Origin: Chrysogorgia sp. JL179-B06
Lineage: Eukaryota; Cnidaria; Anthozoa; Scleralcyonacea; Chrysogorgiidae
Assembly (NCBI GenBank): GCA_035772405.1
Contig: JAYKKM010000191.1
Span: 1,517,501 to 1,581,500, forward strand
Length of the DNA stretch: 64,000 nt
Reading direction: 5' to 3'
In this document: in pieces, positions 18,641-26,597 of the stretch
Position numbering within the stretch: the stretch's first letter is position 1
How the letters are laid out: the number at the start of each line of letters is the position of its first letter
Program-made: the position numbers and the translations under genes
Notes under the pieces: model-generated
Seen by the model: the letters and a program-made list of their open reading frames with translations, nothing else
Databases searched by the model: none
Told to the model about the DNA's origin: nothing

Positions 18641-19324
18641 ATGCGAAAGTTGACGGTACTCATTGAAGGTGCAGAGAAAGTCGTGTCCTTTGACAACGCA
18701 ATAATGATCGTGAGTGACAACCCATACATTATGGTCAAGACAGCCACCGTGTTTTGGGACTACGACAACGTACTGGCGAACACAATCGACTTTTCCTTCA
18801 GTGGCTCTAGTGGTCTCATACAACACTCACTACCTCAAGGACACTATAACTTCAACGCGTTGGTTGAGTACATAAGGCTCCAGATCCCCAACATGGGGCC
18901 AACTCTTGAAGTAGAGAAAACCCCACCTGGTGGGTGTAGAGTGAAGACTGCGATCCCGTTTAGATTGCTGAGGGTTGGACCTCTTCTTGGCTTTGTGGAG
19001 AACACGTTAATCCTAAGTGGGAAGGAGTGGCACGTCAGCCCAAACAAGGTTGATGTGTACAGAGGTCTGAAGTACATAGAGATCTCATGTGACATTGTCA
19101 ACCCTGAGAGCAATGTGGGTATTGATGGGAAGCGTAGCAATGTGATCGCAACGTTGCCAATACCCACCGAACAGTCTTTGAGAGGGTCAGTGCAACGCCA
19201 TGTAGACATTGAGTCAAAGGTGGGTATTAAAAAAGGTGTTTACTCAAGTATGACGTTTCGCGTCAAACCAAATAACGGTGCTACTAAAATTGGCGCGGTG
19301 CTATTGGAACTGTATATTGTGTGA
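18641..19324 (+). CDS. Penton-like minor capsid protein (single jelly roll)
   Basis: 227 residues from the ATG at 18641 (MRKLTVLIEG); another ATG lies at 18629. Predicted to form capsid vertices beside the major capsid protein. Visible features match Polinton and adintovirus pentons: GHYNFNALVEYI near the middle, a GPLLGF segment, VYRGLKYIEISCDIV, and a C-terminal strand set closing VLLELYIV. The C-terminal third is close to the 264-residue Polinton-B paralogue and the N-terminal part is diverged. Polinton-A has only this one penton gene. Confidence 0.78.
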   Translation: MRKLTVLIEGAEKVVSFDNAIMIVSDNPYIMVKTATVFWDYDNVLANTIDFSFSGSSGLIQHSLPQGHYNFNALVEYIRLQIPNMGPTLEVEKTPPGGCRVKTAIPFRLLRVGPLLGFVENTLILSGKEWHVSPNKVDVYRGLKYIEISCDIVNPESNVGIDGKRSNVIATLPIPTEQSLRGSVQRHVDIESKVGIKKGVYSSMTFRVKPNNGATKIGAVLLELYIV

Positions 19325-19329
19325 ATTAT

Positions 19330-20433
19330 ATGGAGCTTGGTGTGGAGACAGAACAGGGGTTGAGAGACATTTACTACAATCCTAAGACAGGGTTCAGTGG
19401 TGTAGAGAAATTGTATCAAAGTGCGTTAGGAGACGGATTGAAAGTAACTAGAAAAACAGTGAAAGAATGGTTGACAGCGCAGGACACCTACACTAGGTAC
19501 AAACCTATTGTGAGAAGACATAAATTCCGCGCGACTTTTGTTGGGTTTCTTGGTGAAGAGCTCCAAATGGACTTAGTGGACATGAGTAAGTACTCAAAAC
19601 AGAATGGAGGGTATTATTGGATATTGACAGGTATTGAAATATTGAGTAGATACGCTTTCGGCATTGCAGTTTATAGAAAAGACACTAAGAACATGACTAA
19701 GGCTGTTGGAAAATTGTTGGTTGACTTTAAAGATCGGTTTGGGACCACGCCTAAGTTAGCGCAATTTGACGATGGACTTGAGTTCTACAATGTTGGTGTG
19801 AAAAGTTTACTGAAAGAACATGGTGTTGAATATTTCAGCACTAAGAGTGATAAAAAAGCCGCTGTTGTTGAGCGTTTTAATAGAAGTCTGAAGAGCATTA
19901 TGTGGAAGTACTTTTACACCCGCGGGATGTATAAATGGATCGACGTTCTTGACCAGTTTGTAAGCAATTACAATAGCAATGTGAACCGTAGTATTATGAT
20001 GAAGCCGAAGGATGTCAATAAGTCAAATGAGGGTGAAGTTTGGACCACTTTATTTGGTCACCAATTTGCAGACAATCCATTGCCAAAGTTCAAGATTGGT
20101 CAATCAATTCGAATTAGTAAATACAAGAGTGTGTTCACAAAGGGCTACGAAGCCAACTTCACTGAAGAGCTGTTTAAAGTGGTAAAGGTTATTCGTGGTG
20201 ATCCTAATGTGTACGAAATTGAGGACGTGAGCGGTGAACAGATTATTGGTAAATTTTATGAACAGGAATTATCACTGGTCAATAAGAAACCTGGTGACGA
20301 TGTGTACAGAGTTGAAAAGGTGTTGAAAAGAAAGAAAGTCAGAGGGAAGAAGATGGCGCTGGTCAAATGGTTGGGTTATGAGAGCAAACATAATTCGTGG
20401 ATACCAGAAAGCGATATTCAAAATGTGAGTTAA
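19330..20433 (+). CDS. int: Retroviral-type integrase with chromodomain
   Basis: Inserts the element's DNA, producing 6-bp target duplications. 367 residues from the first ATG (19330); a GTG nine bases earlier is unlikely in a eukaryote. The RVE core shows acidic residues in QMDLVDM, QFDDGLEF and VVERFNR, the expected D, D and E, with about 33 residues between the last two. A C-terminal chromodomain (VYRVEKVLKRKKVRGKKMAL to WIPESDIQNV, about residues 315-367) may steer insertion to modified chromatin. It ends 6 bases before the next ATG. Confidence 0.97.
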   Translation: MELGVETEQGLRDIYYNPKTGFSGVEKLYQSALGDGLKVTRKTVKEWLTAQDTYTRYKPIVRRHKFRATFVGFLGEELQMDLVDMSKYSKQNGGYYWILTGIEILSRYAFGIAVYRKDTKNMTKAVGKLLVDFKDRFGTTPKLAQFDDGLEFYNVGVKSLLKEHGVEYFSTKSDKKAAVVERFNRSLKSIMWKYFYTRGMYKWIDVLDQFVSNYNSNVNRSIMMKPKDVNKSNEGEVWTTLFGHQFADNPLPKFKIGQSIRISKYKSVFTKGYEANFTEELFKVVKVIRGDPNVYEIEDVSGEQIIGKFYEQELSLVNKKPGDDVYRVEKVLKRKKVRGKKMALVKWLGYESKHNSWIPESDIQNVS

Positions 20434-20439
20434 TGTAAT

Positions 20440-21390
20440 ATGGCTGAAAGTGGCTTCGACGACCTTGAGATGGGTAGCTCTAACGAATACAAAGATGTCG
20501 CCGACGACGAACTAAAGTATAGTCTTGAAAAAGCCACTAAAGATAGCGAGCTAGCTTGGGACGACCCAAACGTTGCAGTCAGTGAGAGAGTTAGACTAAC
20601 TAAAGTGAGGAGTGGGCTGGCTCGCGAACATGGTAGAAGGGAGCGTCAACGCGTGGAGGAGGCCTTTAGTGATATTGAGACGCGGATTAATGACAACGCA
20701 AAAGACTACGAAGACGTTGCGAGGAGTGCGCCATTGTTAGACACCACACACGTAGAGTACGTCGACATACTTGGGCTAACACCAATCGAGAACCGTGAGT
20801 TAAATGCGCTACTGAACCCAAGCGAGAGTGTGACGTCTGAGTCAAGAATAGGTGATACTGGTACATTGCAAACACGAGTAGACTATTTTCGAGAAGCGAT
20901 AGACAAAGCGGGCGAGAGAATGGCAGAGCTTGGTAAAAAAGATCTCGCGACTGTGGGGGGTGAAGAGCATATTAATCTAGCTGAAAGAGTGATTGGACTC
21001 ATACAGGCTAGAGACATGGTTATTGAACAGCGACAAATAGAGGAGGTTAGAGCGCGACAAGAGATTGATATTGACAGATTGCAGAAGTTCAAGGAATGGG
21101 CTAAAGAAAATATGGTTGGGTTGAGCGCTGTGGCAATTTCAGTAGCTGCAATTGTGACGACTGTTATTATCGCTGGGAGGTCTAACGTTATGAAAGGCGC
21201 TATAGTCACGAGGTCGTTCGCACAGGCTGTTAAGAACGCGATAACGAAGATGGGTCCATGGGCTGTTGGGTTGGCTAACTTAGTTTACGACGCGTTGGTG
21301 GCAGGCGCAAAGGGTCTCGCTTGGTTAGCTCAAAATCTATGGGTGTTTGCGGTGACATTTGCGTGGCTTGCGTACAATTACCTAAACTAG
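20440..21390 (+). CDS. Coiled-coil membrane protein, paralogue 1
   Basis: 316 residues. An acidic, charged helical N-terminal half is followed by a conserved ENRELNALLNPSESV motif, a long coiled-coil (about 170-220), then hydrophobic segments (NMVGLSAVAISVAAIVTTVI; KMGPWAVGLANLVYDAL; LWVFAVTFAWLAYNYLN) that look membrane-inserting. The last 110 residues are shared with the next gene, so the two are paralogues. I know the pattern as a Polinton protein of unknown function (compare the coiled-coil PC1 class); pore or internal virion membrane roles are possible. Confidence 0.85.
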   Translation: MAESGFDDLEMGSSNEYKDVADDELKYSLEKATKDSELAWDDPNVAVSERVRLTKVRSGLAREHGRRERQRVEEAFSDIETRINDNAKDYEDVARSAPLLDTTHVEYVDILGLTPIENRELNALLNPSESVTSESRIGDTGTLQTRVDYFREAIDKAGERMAELGKKDLATVGGEEHINLAERVIGLIQARDMVIEQRQIEEVRARQEIDIDRLQKFKEWAKENMVGLSAVAISVAAIVTTVIIAGRSNVMKGAIVTRSFAQAVKNAITKMGPWAVGLANLVYDALVAGAKGLAWLAQNLWVFAVTFAWLAYNYLN

Positions 21391-21449
21391 AAAGCAAACG
21401 TGACTCATGGACACTAGAAAGCGATATTCAAAATGTGAGCTAATGTAAT
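21391..21449 (+). repeat. Spacer derived from the integrase 3' end
   Basis: The stretch AGAAAGCGATATTCAAAATG and surrounding bases up to the ATG match the last 50-60 bases of the integrase gene (20375-20439), including GTGAG(T/C)TAATGTAATATGG. It is no longer translated. The same footprint occurs in Polinton-B (41332-41390). It marks an ancestral tandem duplication of integrase tail plus coiled-coil gene. Confidence 0.85.
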
Positions 21450-22895
21450 ATGGCTAAAGGTGGGGAAGTTTTTAACGAGATTCAGATGGAGGACTTCGAT
21501 AGACTTGATAGGTACACCGATGATCAAATAATTGACGAACTCGAAAAAGCCACTCTTGATTATGGTTTAATTAACAACAAGTATGGTGATGACGACGACG
21601 ACATGCCAGACATCATACGTGTCAAGTATGGCAAATTGTATGAGAGAGTGAACAAATTACAGTACGAATATGATAGAAGGTTTCAAGAAAAAGAGACGTC
21701 GTTTATCGACACTGACGATGGTAAGACGGTGACAATAAGGGGGACCAACACAGAAGTCCCAGCGGTAGAGTTTGTTGAGCAGGACACATATGGTGACGTC
21801 AATGACGAAAGTTTCAGTATAGCTTTTGAAGAGGAGGGGGAAATTGAGAGAAGGCTGGGTGAGCTAAAAGCATCCAACAAAAAGCTAACAGAAAACAACG
21901 TAAAAAGAATCAAGCTAATAAACGAGAAAATACGTAAATTAAACAAAAAGGGACTCGGTCAAGACGACGCGTCAAGGGAAATAGTCAACAGGTCGTGGGT
22001 TACGGACTCAAAGGCTATTCTTTTCAAACCGATAAACAAAGATGGTAAATATGGAAGACCCAAACGAATTCTAAAACCTGGGAAAAAAAAAGACTTGATC
22101 TACAGCATAGATGACAATAGTAAAAGAGCTATTGAGCAGTTCAAACAGTTAGTTAGTCAAATCCCTGAGAGCGCAGAAACAACAGTTGTCACAACAGAAG
22201 CAAACCCAGACGACTTCTCAGTAATTGATACAAAAGTGGGTTACGTCGACATACGTGGACTATCACATAAAGAAAACCGCGAACATAATGGTGTGCTTAA
22301 CCCAAGCGATAGCGTGTTGCGTGAATCGAGAATAGGTGACACTGGTGCGTTGCAAATTCAAGCAGACTATTATCAGGAAGCGATAAATGAAACGAGTAGG
22401 AGAATGACAGAGCTTGATACAAAAAATAAGCAAAGTGGTTTTACGAGTGACGAAAAGCTAGAGTACGACGGTTTGCTTAGTAGAGAGGTGGGACTCACGC
22501 AAGCCAGAGAAGAAGTCGTAGAAAAGCGGCGAATAGAAGAGGTTAGAGCGCAACAAGAAGTCGACATTGACAGGTTTCAGAAATTTAAGGAATGGGCTAA
22601 AGAAAATATGGTTGGGTTGAGCGCTGTAGCAATTTCAGTGGCTGGGATTATAACAACTATTATTATCGCTGGGAGGTCTGCTGTTATGAAAGGCGCTATG
22701 GCTACGAGGTCGTTCGCACAGGCTGTTAAGAACGCGATAACGAAGATGGGTCCATGGGCTGTTGGGCTGGCTAATTTAGTTTACAATGCGTTGACGTTGG
22801 GTGCGAAGGGTCTCGCTTGGTTGGCTCAAAATCTGTGGGTACTCGCGGTGGTACTTGCGTGGTTTGCTTATGATTATTACAAGCTAAAACGGTAG
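21450..22895 (+). CDS. Coiled-coil membrane protein, paralogue 2 (long)
   Basis: 481 residues. Same C-terminal architecture as the preceding gene: ENREHNGVLNPSDSVLRESR, a coiled-coil, then VGLSAVAISVAGIITTIIIA, KMGPWAVGLANLVYNAL and a final hydrophobic stretch ending DYYKLKR. About 160 extra residues lie in the N-terminal half, including a well-conserved segment SFIDTDDGKTVTIRGTNTEV. It arose by duplication, as the integrase-derived spacer upstream shows. Function unknown; abundant charged helix plus membrane segments suggest a structural virion role. Confidence 0.85.
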   Translation: MAKGGEVFNEIQMEDFDRLDRYTDDQIIDELEKATLDYGLINNKYGDDDDDMPDIIRVKYGKLYERVNKLQYEYDRRFQEKETSFIDTDDGKTVTIRGTNTEVPAVEFVEQDTYGDVNDESFSIAFEEEGEIERRLGELKASNKKLTENNVKRIKLINEKIRKLNKKGLGQDDASREIVNRSWVTDSKAILFKPINKDGKYGRPKRILKPGKKKDLIYSIDDNSKRAIEQFKQLVSQIPESAETTVVTTEANPDDFSVIDTKVGYVDIRGLSHKENREHNGVLNPSDSVLRESRIGDTGALQIQADYYQEAINETSRRMTELDTKNKQSGFTSDEKLEYDGLLSREVGLTQAREEVVEKRRIEEVRAQQEVDIDRFQKFKEWAKENMVGLSAVAISVAGIITTIIIAGRSAVMKGAMATRSFAQAVKNAITKMGPWAVGLANLVYNALTLGAKGLAWLAQNLWVLAVVLAWFAYDYYKLKR

Positions 22896-22917
22896 CGATA
22901 AAACATATGTAAAGTAT

Positions 22918-24156
22918 ATGAACGCCACGTCAGCAGAGTTGAGCCCCGGTTTTAGACGAGCGACCATGGGTGTCATAAAAGGGGTGAGAACGCAGCACGT
23001 AATCACGTTGAACCCTAATAAGGTCAGTCCTGGTGAGGAACTTTACATTGATATACCGAAGCTTAAGGTTAGCAGCTGTTTGGTGCCTGGATCGTTGGGT
23101 CTAGTGTTCGACTTTAAGAATGCAAACACCAAAAGCTGGTTCTTGAATAATGTTAGCAAGTTGTTGGTTGAGAAACTTGTTGTGAGACTAGCTGGGGAAA
23201 CTGTGTATGACAACAATGGAGAAAATTACACTGGTGTTTATCGCGACCTTTGGGAGAGTGTCACTGCGCGAGACCAAATGATTGACTATGGTATTGGTGG
23301 TGAGAACTTGAGAAAGCTAGTTTCTAAGGATGACAGTGGCGCGACAAGTGGGAACGTTGCTAAAGTTAGCGACGCGTTGATGTTTGGTGTGATTGGGACG
23401 AAACAGCGAATAAAGCTCGGCAAGATCATGAACGACCATGGGTTGTACGCTCCTTTTAGCATGAACAACAACTTGCAGTATGTGATCACACTTCCGAAGG
23501 CCACAGACATCATGGTGGCGCAATCCGGTAGCGCTGTGGGTGGGTACACTCTGGAGAACCTCGAGCTTGAGTACGAGACGATCGATAATCAGGAGCTCGC
23601 TGACGAAATAGCGTCGGGTTACGCAAGTGGTCGTAGTTTGTCGTATGAGCACGTTACGTTGATGAAAACCACCGAATGGGACAAAGGCACGACCATTGTG
23701 AATGAAAACATTAATCTTCCAAGAAAAAGCATGAAGGCGATTGTGTTGCTATTCACGAATAAGGTGCGAACAGATAGTGAGGAGTTTCTTTACCCAAATA
23801 TTGAGAATATTAGAGTCACAATTGAAGGTGTGCCAAATAGTGTGTACTCACAAGGCATCCCAAAGTCAAAGTTCTATGCAGAAGCGAAACGATTGTTTGG
23901 GTTGGGTGAAGAACACGCTCAGTTTATGACCATACAGAAGTTTTATAAAGATGGCTTCGCGTTGGTCATTGACTTGAGGAGCGTTCAAGATAATCGCAAT
24001 GTCGCCACTGGCAAGAACATTGTAAACACACAATCTGGTGTGCTTCTTGAGATCACTAAAAAAGCGACGACTGTGAATGTTATGTGCAGGGTGTTTGTGA
24101 TAAGTGATGGGTTGGTCAACTTTATGAACAATGGGTTGCAGTCAATCCAGTATTAA
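22918..24156 (+). CDS. mcp: Major capsid protein, double-jelly-roll type (putative)
   Basis: 412 residues. The N-terminal half contains the Polinton/adintovirus hexon signature: IPKLKVSSCLVPGSLGLVFD, WFLNNVSKLLVEKLVV, GETVYDNNGENYTGVYRDLW, and DYGIGGENL. The gene immediately precedes the packaging ATPase, the usual order. Shorter than many Polinton capsid proteins (about 500-600). About 95 % identical between the two elements, the most conserved gene with the ATPase, consistent with a structural shell. The ATG follows AAAGTAT. No frameshift. Confidence 0.83.
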   Translation: MNATSAELSPGFRRATMGVIKGVRTQHVITLNPNKVSPGEELYIDIPKLKVSSCLVPGSLGLVFDFKNANTKSWFLNNVSKLLVEKLVVRLAGETVYDNNGENYTGVYRDLWESVTARDQMIDYGIGGENLRKLVSKDDSGATSGNVAKVSDALMFGVIGTKQRIKLGKIMNDHGLYAPFSMNNNLQYVITLPKATDIMVAQSGSAVGGYTLENLELEYETIDNQELADEIASGYASGRSLSYEHVTLMKTTEWDKGTTIVNENINLPRKSMKAIVLLFTNKVRTDSEEFLYPNIENIRVTIEGVPNSVYSQGIPKSKFYAEAKRLFGLGEEHAQFMTIQKFYKDGFALVIDLRSVQDNRNVATGKNIVNTQSGVLLEITKKATTVNVMCRVFVISDGLVNFMNNGLQSIQY

Positions 24157-24171
24157 ATCAAACGTGAGTTA

Positions 24172-24771
24172 ATGGAGACTCCGTTTAATATGTTAATTGT
24201 TGGTATGACAGCTTGTGGTAAGACGCATTATTTGCTGGAAACATTGGAATCTGAGTACTTTAGTAAATTTGACTACATTGTGTTGATTTGTCCTACTTTT
24301 GAGTGGAACAAAGCATATCAAGATTGGAGATACATACGCGACCCTGACGTGCTAGCGATAGACTGCACACAGGACAATGTCGACGCTGTTCTCAAGTGTG
24401 TAACAAATGTTTTTAAAGGCACTAACACTCTGATTGTGTTGGATGACTGTGCGAGCTCTCAAGATGTTAAGAATAGGACTAGTCAATTGGTCAACTTAGC
24501 TTTTAGTGCGCGACATTTTATGTTGAGCGTTATTGTCATCACACAACAACTGACGTCGATCGCAAAACCGTACAGAGAAAATATTAGTAAGCTCGTTTGC
24601 TTCTACTGCCCGAGTAGGAGTGATATGAAGGTCGTTATCGACGACTACCTTGGAAACATTAGCAGAGAAAAATCGTCGGCGATTGTGACTGCACTAAAAA
24701 ATAATAAGTACGCTAGACTCGAAATCTCACTACGCTATCCATACAGTCACGAAGTTGTTATTCCGCAATAA
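24172..24771 (+). CDS. atp: Genome-packaging ATPase (FtsK/HerA, A32-like)
   Basis: 199 residues. Walker A GMTACGKT at residues 11-18; Walker B LIVLDDCAS near 87-95; a downstream QQLTSIAKPYRENIS stretch corresponds to the sensor region. Pumps the DNA into the preformed capsid in related viruses. Starts 15 bases after the capsid gene, as expected for a co-expressed packaging pair. Intact in both elements. Confidence 0.95.
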   Translation: METPFNMLIVGMTACGKTHYLLETLESEYFSKFDYIVLICPTFEWNKAYQDWRYIRDPDVLAIDCTQDNVDAVLKCVTNVFKGTNTLIVLDDCASSQDVKNRTSQLVNLAFSARHFMLSVIVITQQLTSIAKPYRENISKLVCFYCPSRSDMKVVIDDYLGNISREKSSAIVTALKNNKYARLEISLRYPYSHEVVIPQ

Positions 24772-24795
24772 AATATAGGTATAAGTAATAGCGTG

Positions 24796-25287
24796 ATGGT
24801 AAAACGCAAAAGTGAAGAAAATCCTACGATTGAGGAATTAGTTGAGGAGACTGATGACACCTCAACTGTGGAAGACAATATTGACGTTAGGAGATCTGAA
24901 CTTATTAGACTGTCCGGTGACGGTGTGGTAAGTCAGTCCGAAGCGTACATTAAAAAAGCGTCCGCGAAAGTTATTGATAAGATATGGCGCCAACATGAGT
25001 TGAAGAGAATGGAGATCGCAAACGCTTTTCTCACCGACTTGCTAATCAGCAAATTCGCCAGCTTACTAGACGGGTTGAACGCTATCGAGAACCCTGAGGA
25101 ACTAAACGACGAACTACAAAAAGATCCGTTACTAAAGAAAGACGTTGAGAGTATTGTCGCGATTGTGACACCGTACGTACCTTTCTTGGGCTTGTTGTCG
25201 GGAGGAATTATAACATCAAAACACGTGTACGATCATCATTTTAGGAGTGAGGTGGTAGACACTGAGAGTAGTGAACAAACAGACTAA
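24796..25287 (+). CDS. Terminal gene of rightward block, 163 residues
   Basis: Starts at the ATG 24796 (MVKRKSEENP). The Polinton-B copy could begin 21 bases earlier, but Polinton-A lacks that ATG. Acidic N terminus, a central helical region, then a hydrophobic stretch VTPYVPFLGLLSGGI near residues 130-150. The last residues, SEQTD, are the same as those of polB because both gene ends run into the terminal inverted repeat. Family not recognised; position after the ATPase suggests a virion component. Confidence 0.8.
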   Translation: MVKRKSEENPTIEELVEETDDTSTVEDNIDVRRSELIRLSGDGVVSQSEAYIKKASAKVIDKIWRQHELKRMEIANAFLTDLLISKFASLLDGLNAIENPEELNDELQKDPLLKKDVESIVAIVTPYVPFLGLLSGGIITSKHVYDHHFRSEVVDTESSEQTD

Positions 25288-25775
25288 TTCGTAGAGTAGT
25301 TGGTTATTTGTTAGTCAATGTTGTTAGCCAATCAAAAGAGCGCCATTTTGCTATCCATTTGGATAAACATCACCACTAGAATCATAATCTAGTGGTTTTT
25401 TTTCGCGCGTGAATTTGTGAGACAGCAGTAGTTTGTTGAAAAAAAAAATGTGAAAACGTTGAAACGACACTCTCTTTTTAAATATGCGAAAAAATGTGAA
25501 ACGACACATTCTATTTTTTAAATATGCGAAAAATGTGAAACGACACATTCTATTTTTTAAAAAACATGCAAAAATATTGAAATGTCACATTATTAGCATA
25601 TAAATCGAGTTTGTGGTCTTATTTGATGTACATTGTAAATTTAGAATTACCGAAATGACATCGAACTTTGGGGGGTTTGGGATTTGGTGAAATTTGGTAA
25701 TGTTTTGGTGATTATATTCGCGTTCAACATTGAATGTGTAAAAATTGGGCTCGTACCCCCACTCTCTATACTACT
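25260..25775. repeat. Polinton-A right terminal inverted repeat
   Basis: Inverted partner of 7532-8018, about 30 bases longer because of one additional unit of a 40-45 base tandem repeat carrying TGAAACGACACATTCTATTT (units around 25460, 25494 and 25536). It contains the CCACTAGA/TCTAGTGG hairpin (25373-25395) plus eight T residues, and ends CTCTCTATACTACT at 25775. Confidence 0.92.
25373..25403 (+). terminator. Hairpin with T-run after the rightward block
   Basis: CCACTAGA, 7-base loop, TCTAGTGG, then eight T residues, 86 bases after the last gene's stop. Mirror image of the signal after polB at the other end. Confidence 0.5.
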
Positions 25776-25877
25776 AATTAGATTAAATAAAATAGGTTTA
25801 GTCCTTATGACGATAAACGTTTTATTTTAGAGGATGGTTTTAACACTCTCGCCTACGGACATTATAAGACAAGATAA
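25776..25877 (+). pseudogene. Old polB relic, left arm, 3' tail displaced by Polinton-A
   Basis: Continues the frame broken at 7531. It begins with the second copy of the target duplication AATTAG (25776-25781), then encodes LSPYDDKRFILEDGFNTLAY, the C-terminal motif of Polinton polymerases (compare CFDDKRYLLENGIDSYAYGH in Polinton-A), and ends at TAA 25875-25877. The same stretch is present without interruption in the right arm near 48150-48230. Confidence 0.9.
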
Positions 25878-26591
25878 TAGGTTGTGTAATTATTTATATA
25901 ATATATATACATAATTGTATCACACCATCACATTTTTAATAATATACTTAATTCATATAAATAAGATTTTATAACAGTTAAAATATTCTTAATAAATAAT
26001 CAGGTTTTCCTAAAAACCCCGTTTTTTATCAAGTGATGATGATTTTGTGTCGTGTTTTTTCTGATTAATTTAAGAGAATGCAGACTGGAGGGGTTAACAT
26101 GTTTACATGGTAATTCAATAGCACGTTACGCGTGAGCGAAACGTCATCGAAGCGTTTTGTGTATAATTTACTGAGGACATTAGATTATTAGACCAATCTG
26201 AGACTTATCAAAAGGGGGAGTTAAGCGAACGTGAAAAATGTATACATTTTTGAAGAAAAACATAGAAACGATTCACGAAGCAATATATCTAATTGGGATT
26301 CATACTTAGCCAATATACCGCTTGATCGCGCGTATAAATTATCTAGAATACCCGACGGATGACAATAAATATGTTTAAGGTTACTTTATAGTACGCCGGT
26401 CACTTTAATTTTCCCACATGTTAACATTCTTATCCGATTTTTTTATATTCGTTAGTAATAAAGACATACAAACACAATATAATAGTTCTAGATAGTTTTT
26501 TATTGGTATAATATAGTTATAACAAATTACAGTGTGCATATTGACAGCTAATTATTTACACAAACAAATGTTTTAAATAAATTATCCTGTT
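25878..26591. other. Old-element segment between the two Polintons, no gene
   Basis: AT-rich spacer of the old left arm, matched inverted at about 47495-48125. A stretch near 26200-26255 is missing from the right arm. No frame of note. Confidence 0.7.
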
Positions 26592-26597
26592 TGTACA
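26592..26597. repeat. Target-site duplication TGTACA, left copy
   Basis: Perfect match to 45815-45820. The right arm shows the unoccupied site (CTGTATAAACAGG near 47485), confirming insertion. Confidence 0.95.

Larger units (their letters stand above)
7532..25775. mobile_element. Polinton-A (Maverick), complete
   Basis: An 18.2-kb element bounded by terminal inverted repeats that begin AGTAGTATAGAGAGTGGGGG and by a perfect 6-bp target duplication. It has 19 genes, none visibly broken, in four alternating-strand blocks: replication and small membrane proteins; zinc-finger plus thymidine kinase; nuclease, small proteins, fibre-like and anchored protein; penton, integrase, coiled-coil pair, capsid, ATPase and terminal protein. 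It inserted into the 3' part of the old polB relic: joining 7531 directly to 25782 would place the two polB fragments next to each other as they lie in the right arm. Confidence 0.96.

Noticed and set aside
19321..19329. GTG start adding three residues to the integrase
   Set aside because: In a eukaryotic element the ATG nine bases later is the expected start. The same reasoning moved the starts of several other genes (12269, 24796, 31453, 36353).
25446..25580. CRISPR-like array in the terminal repeat
   Set aside because: Only three degenerate units with near-identical 'spacers', inside a transposon terminus of a eukaryotic genome.
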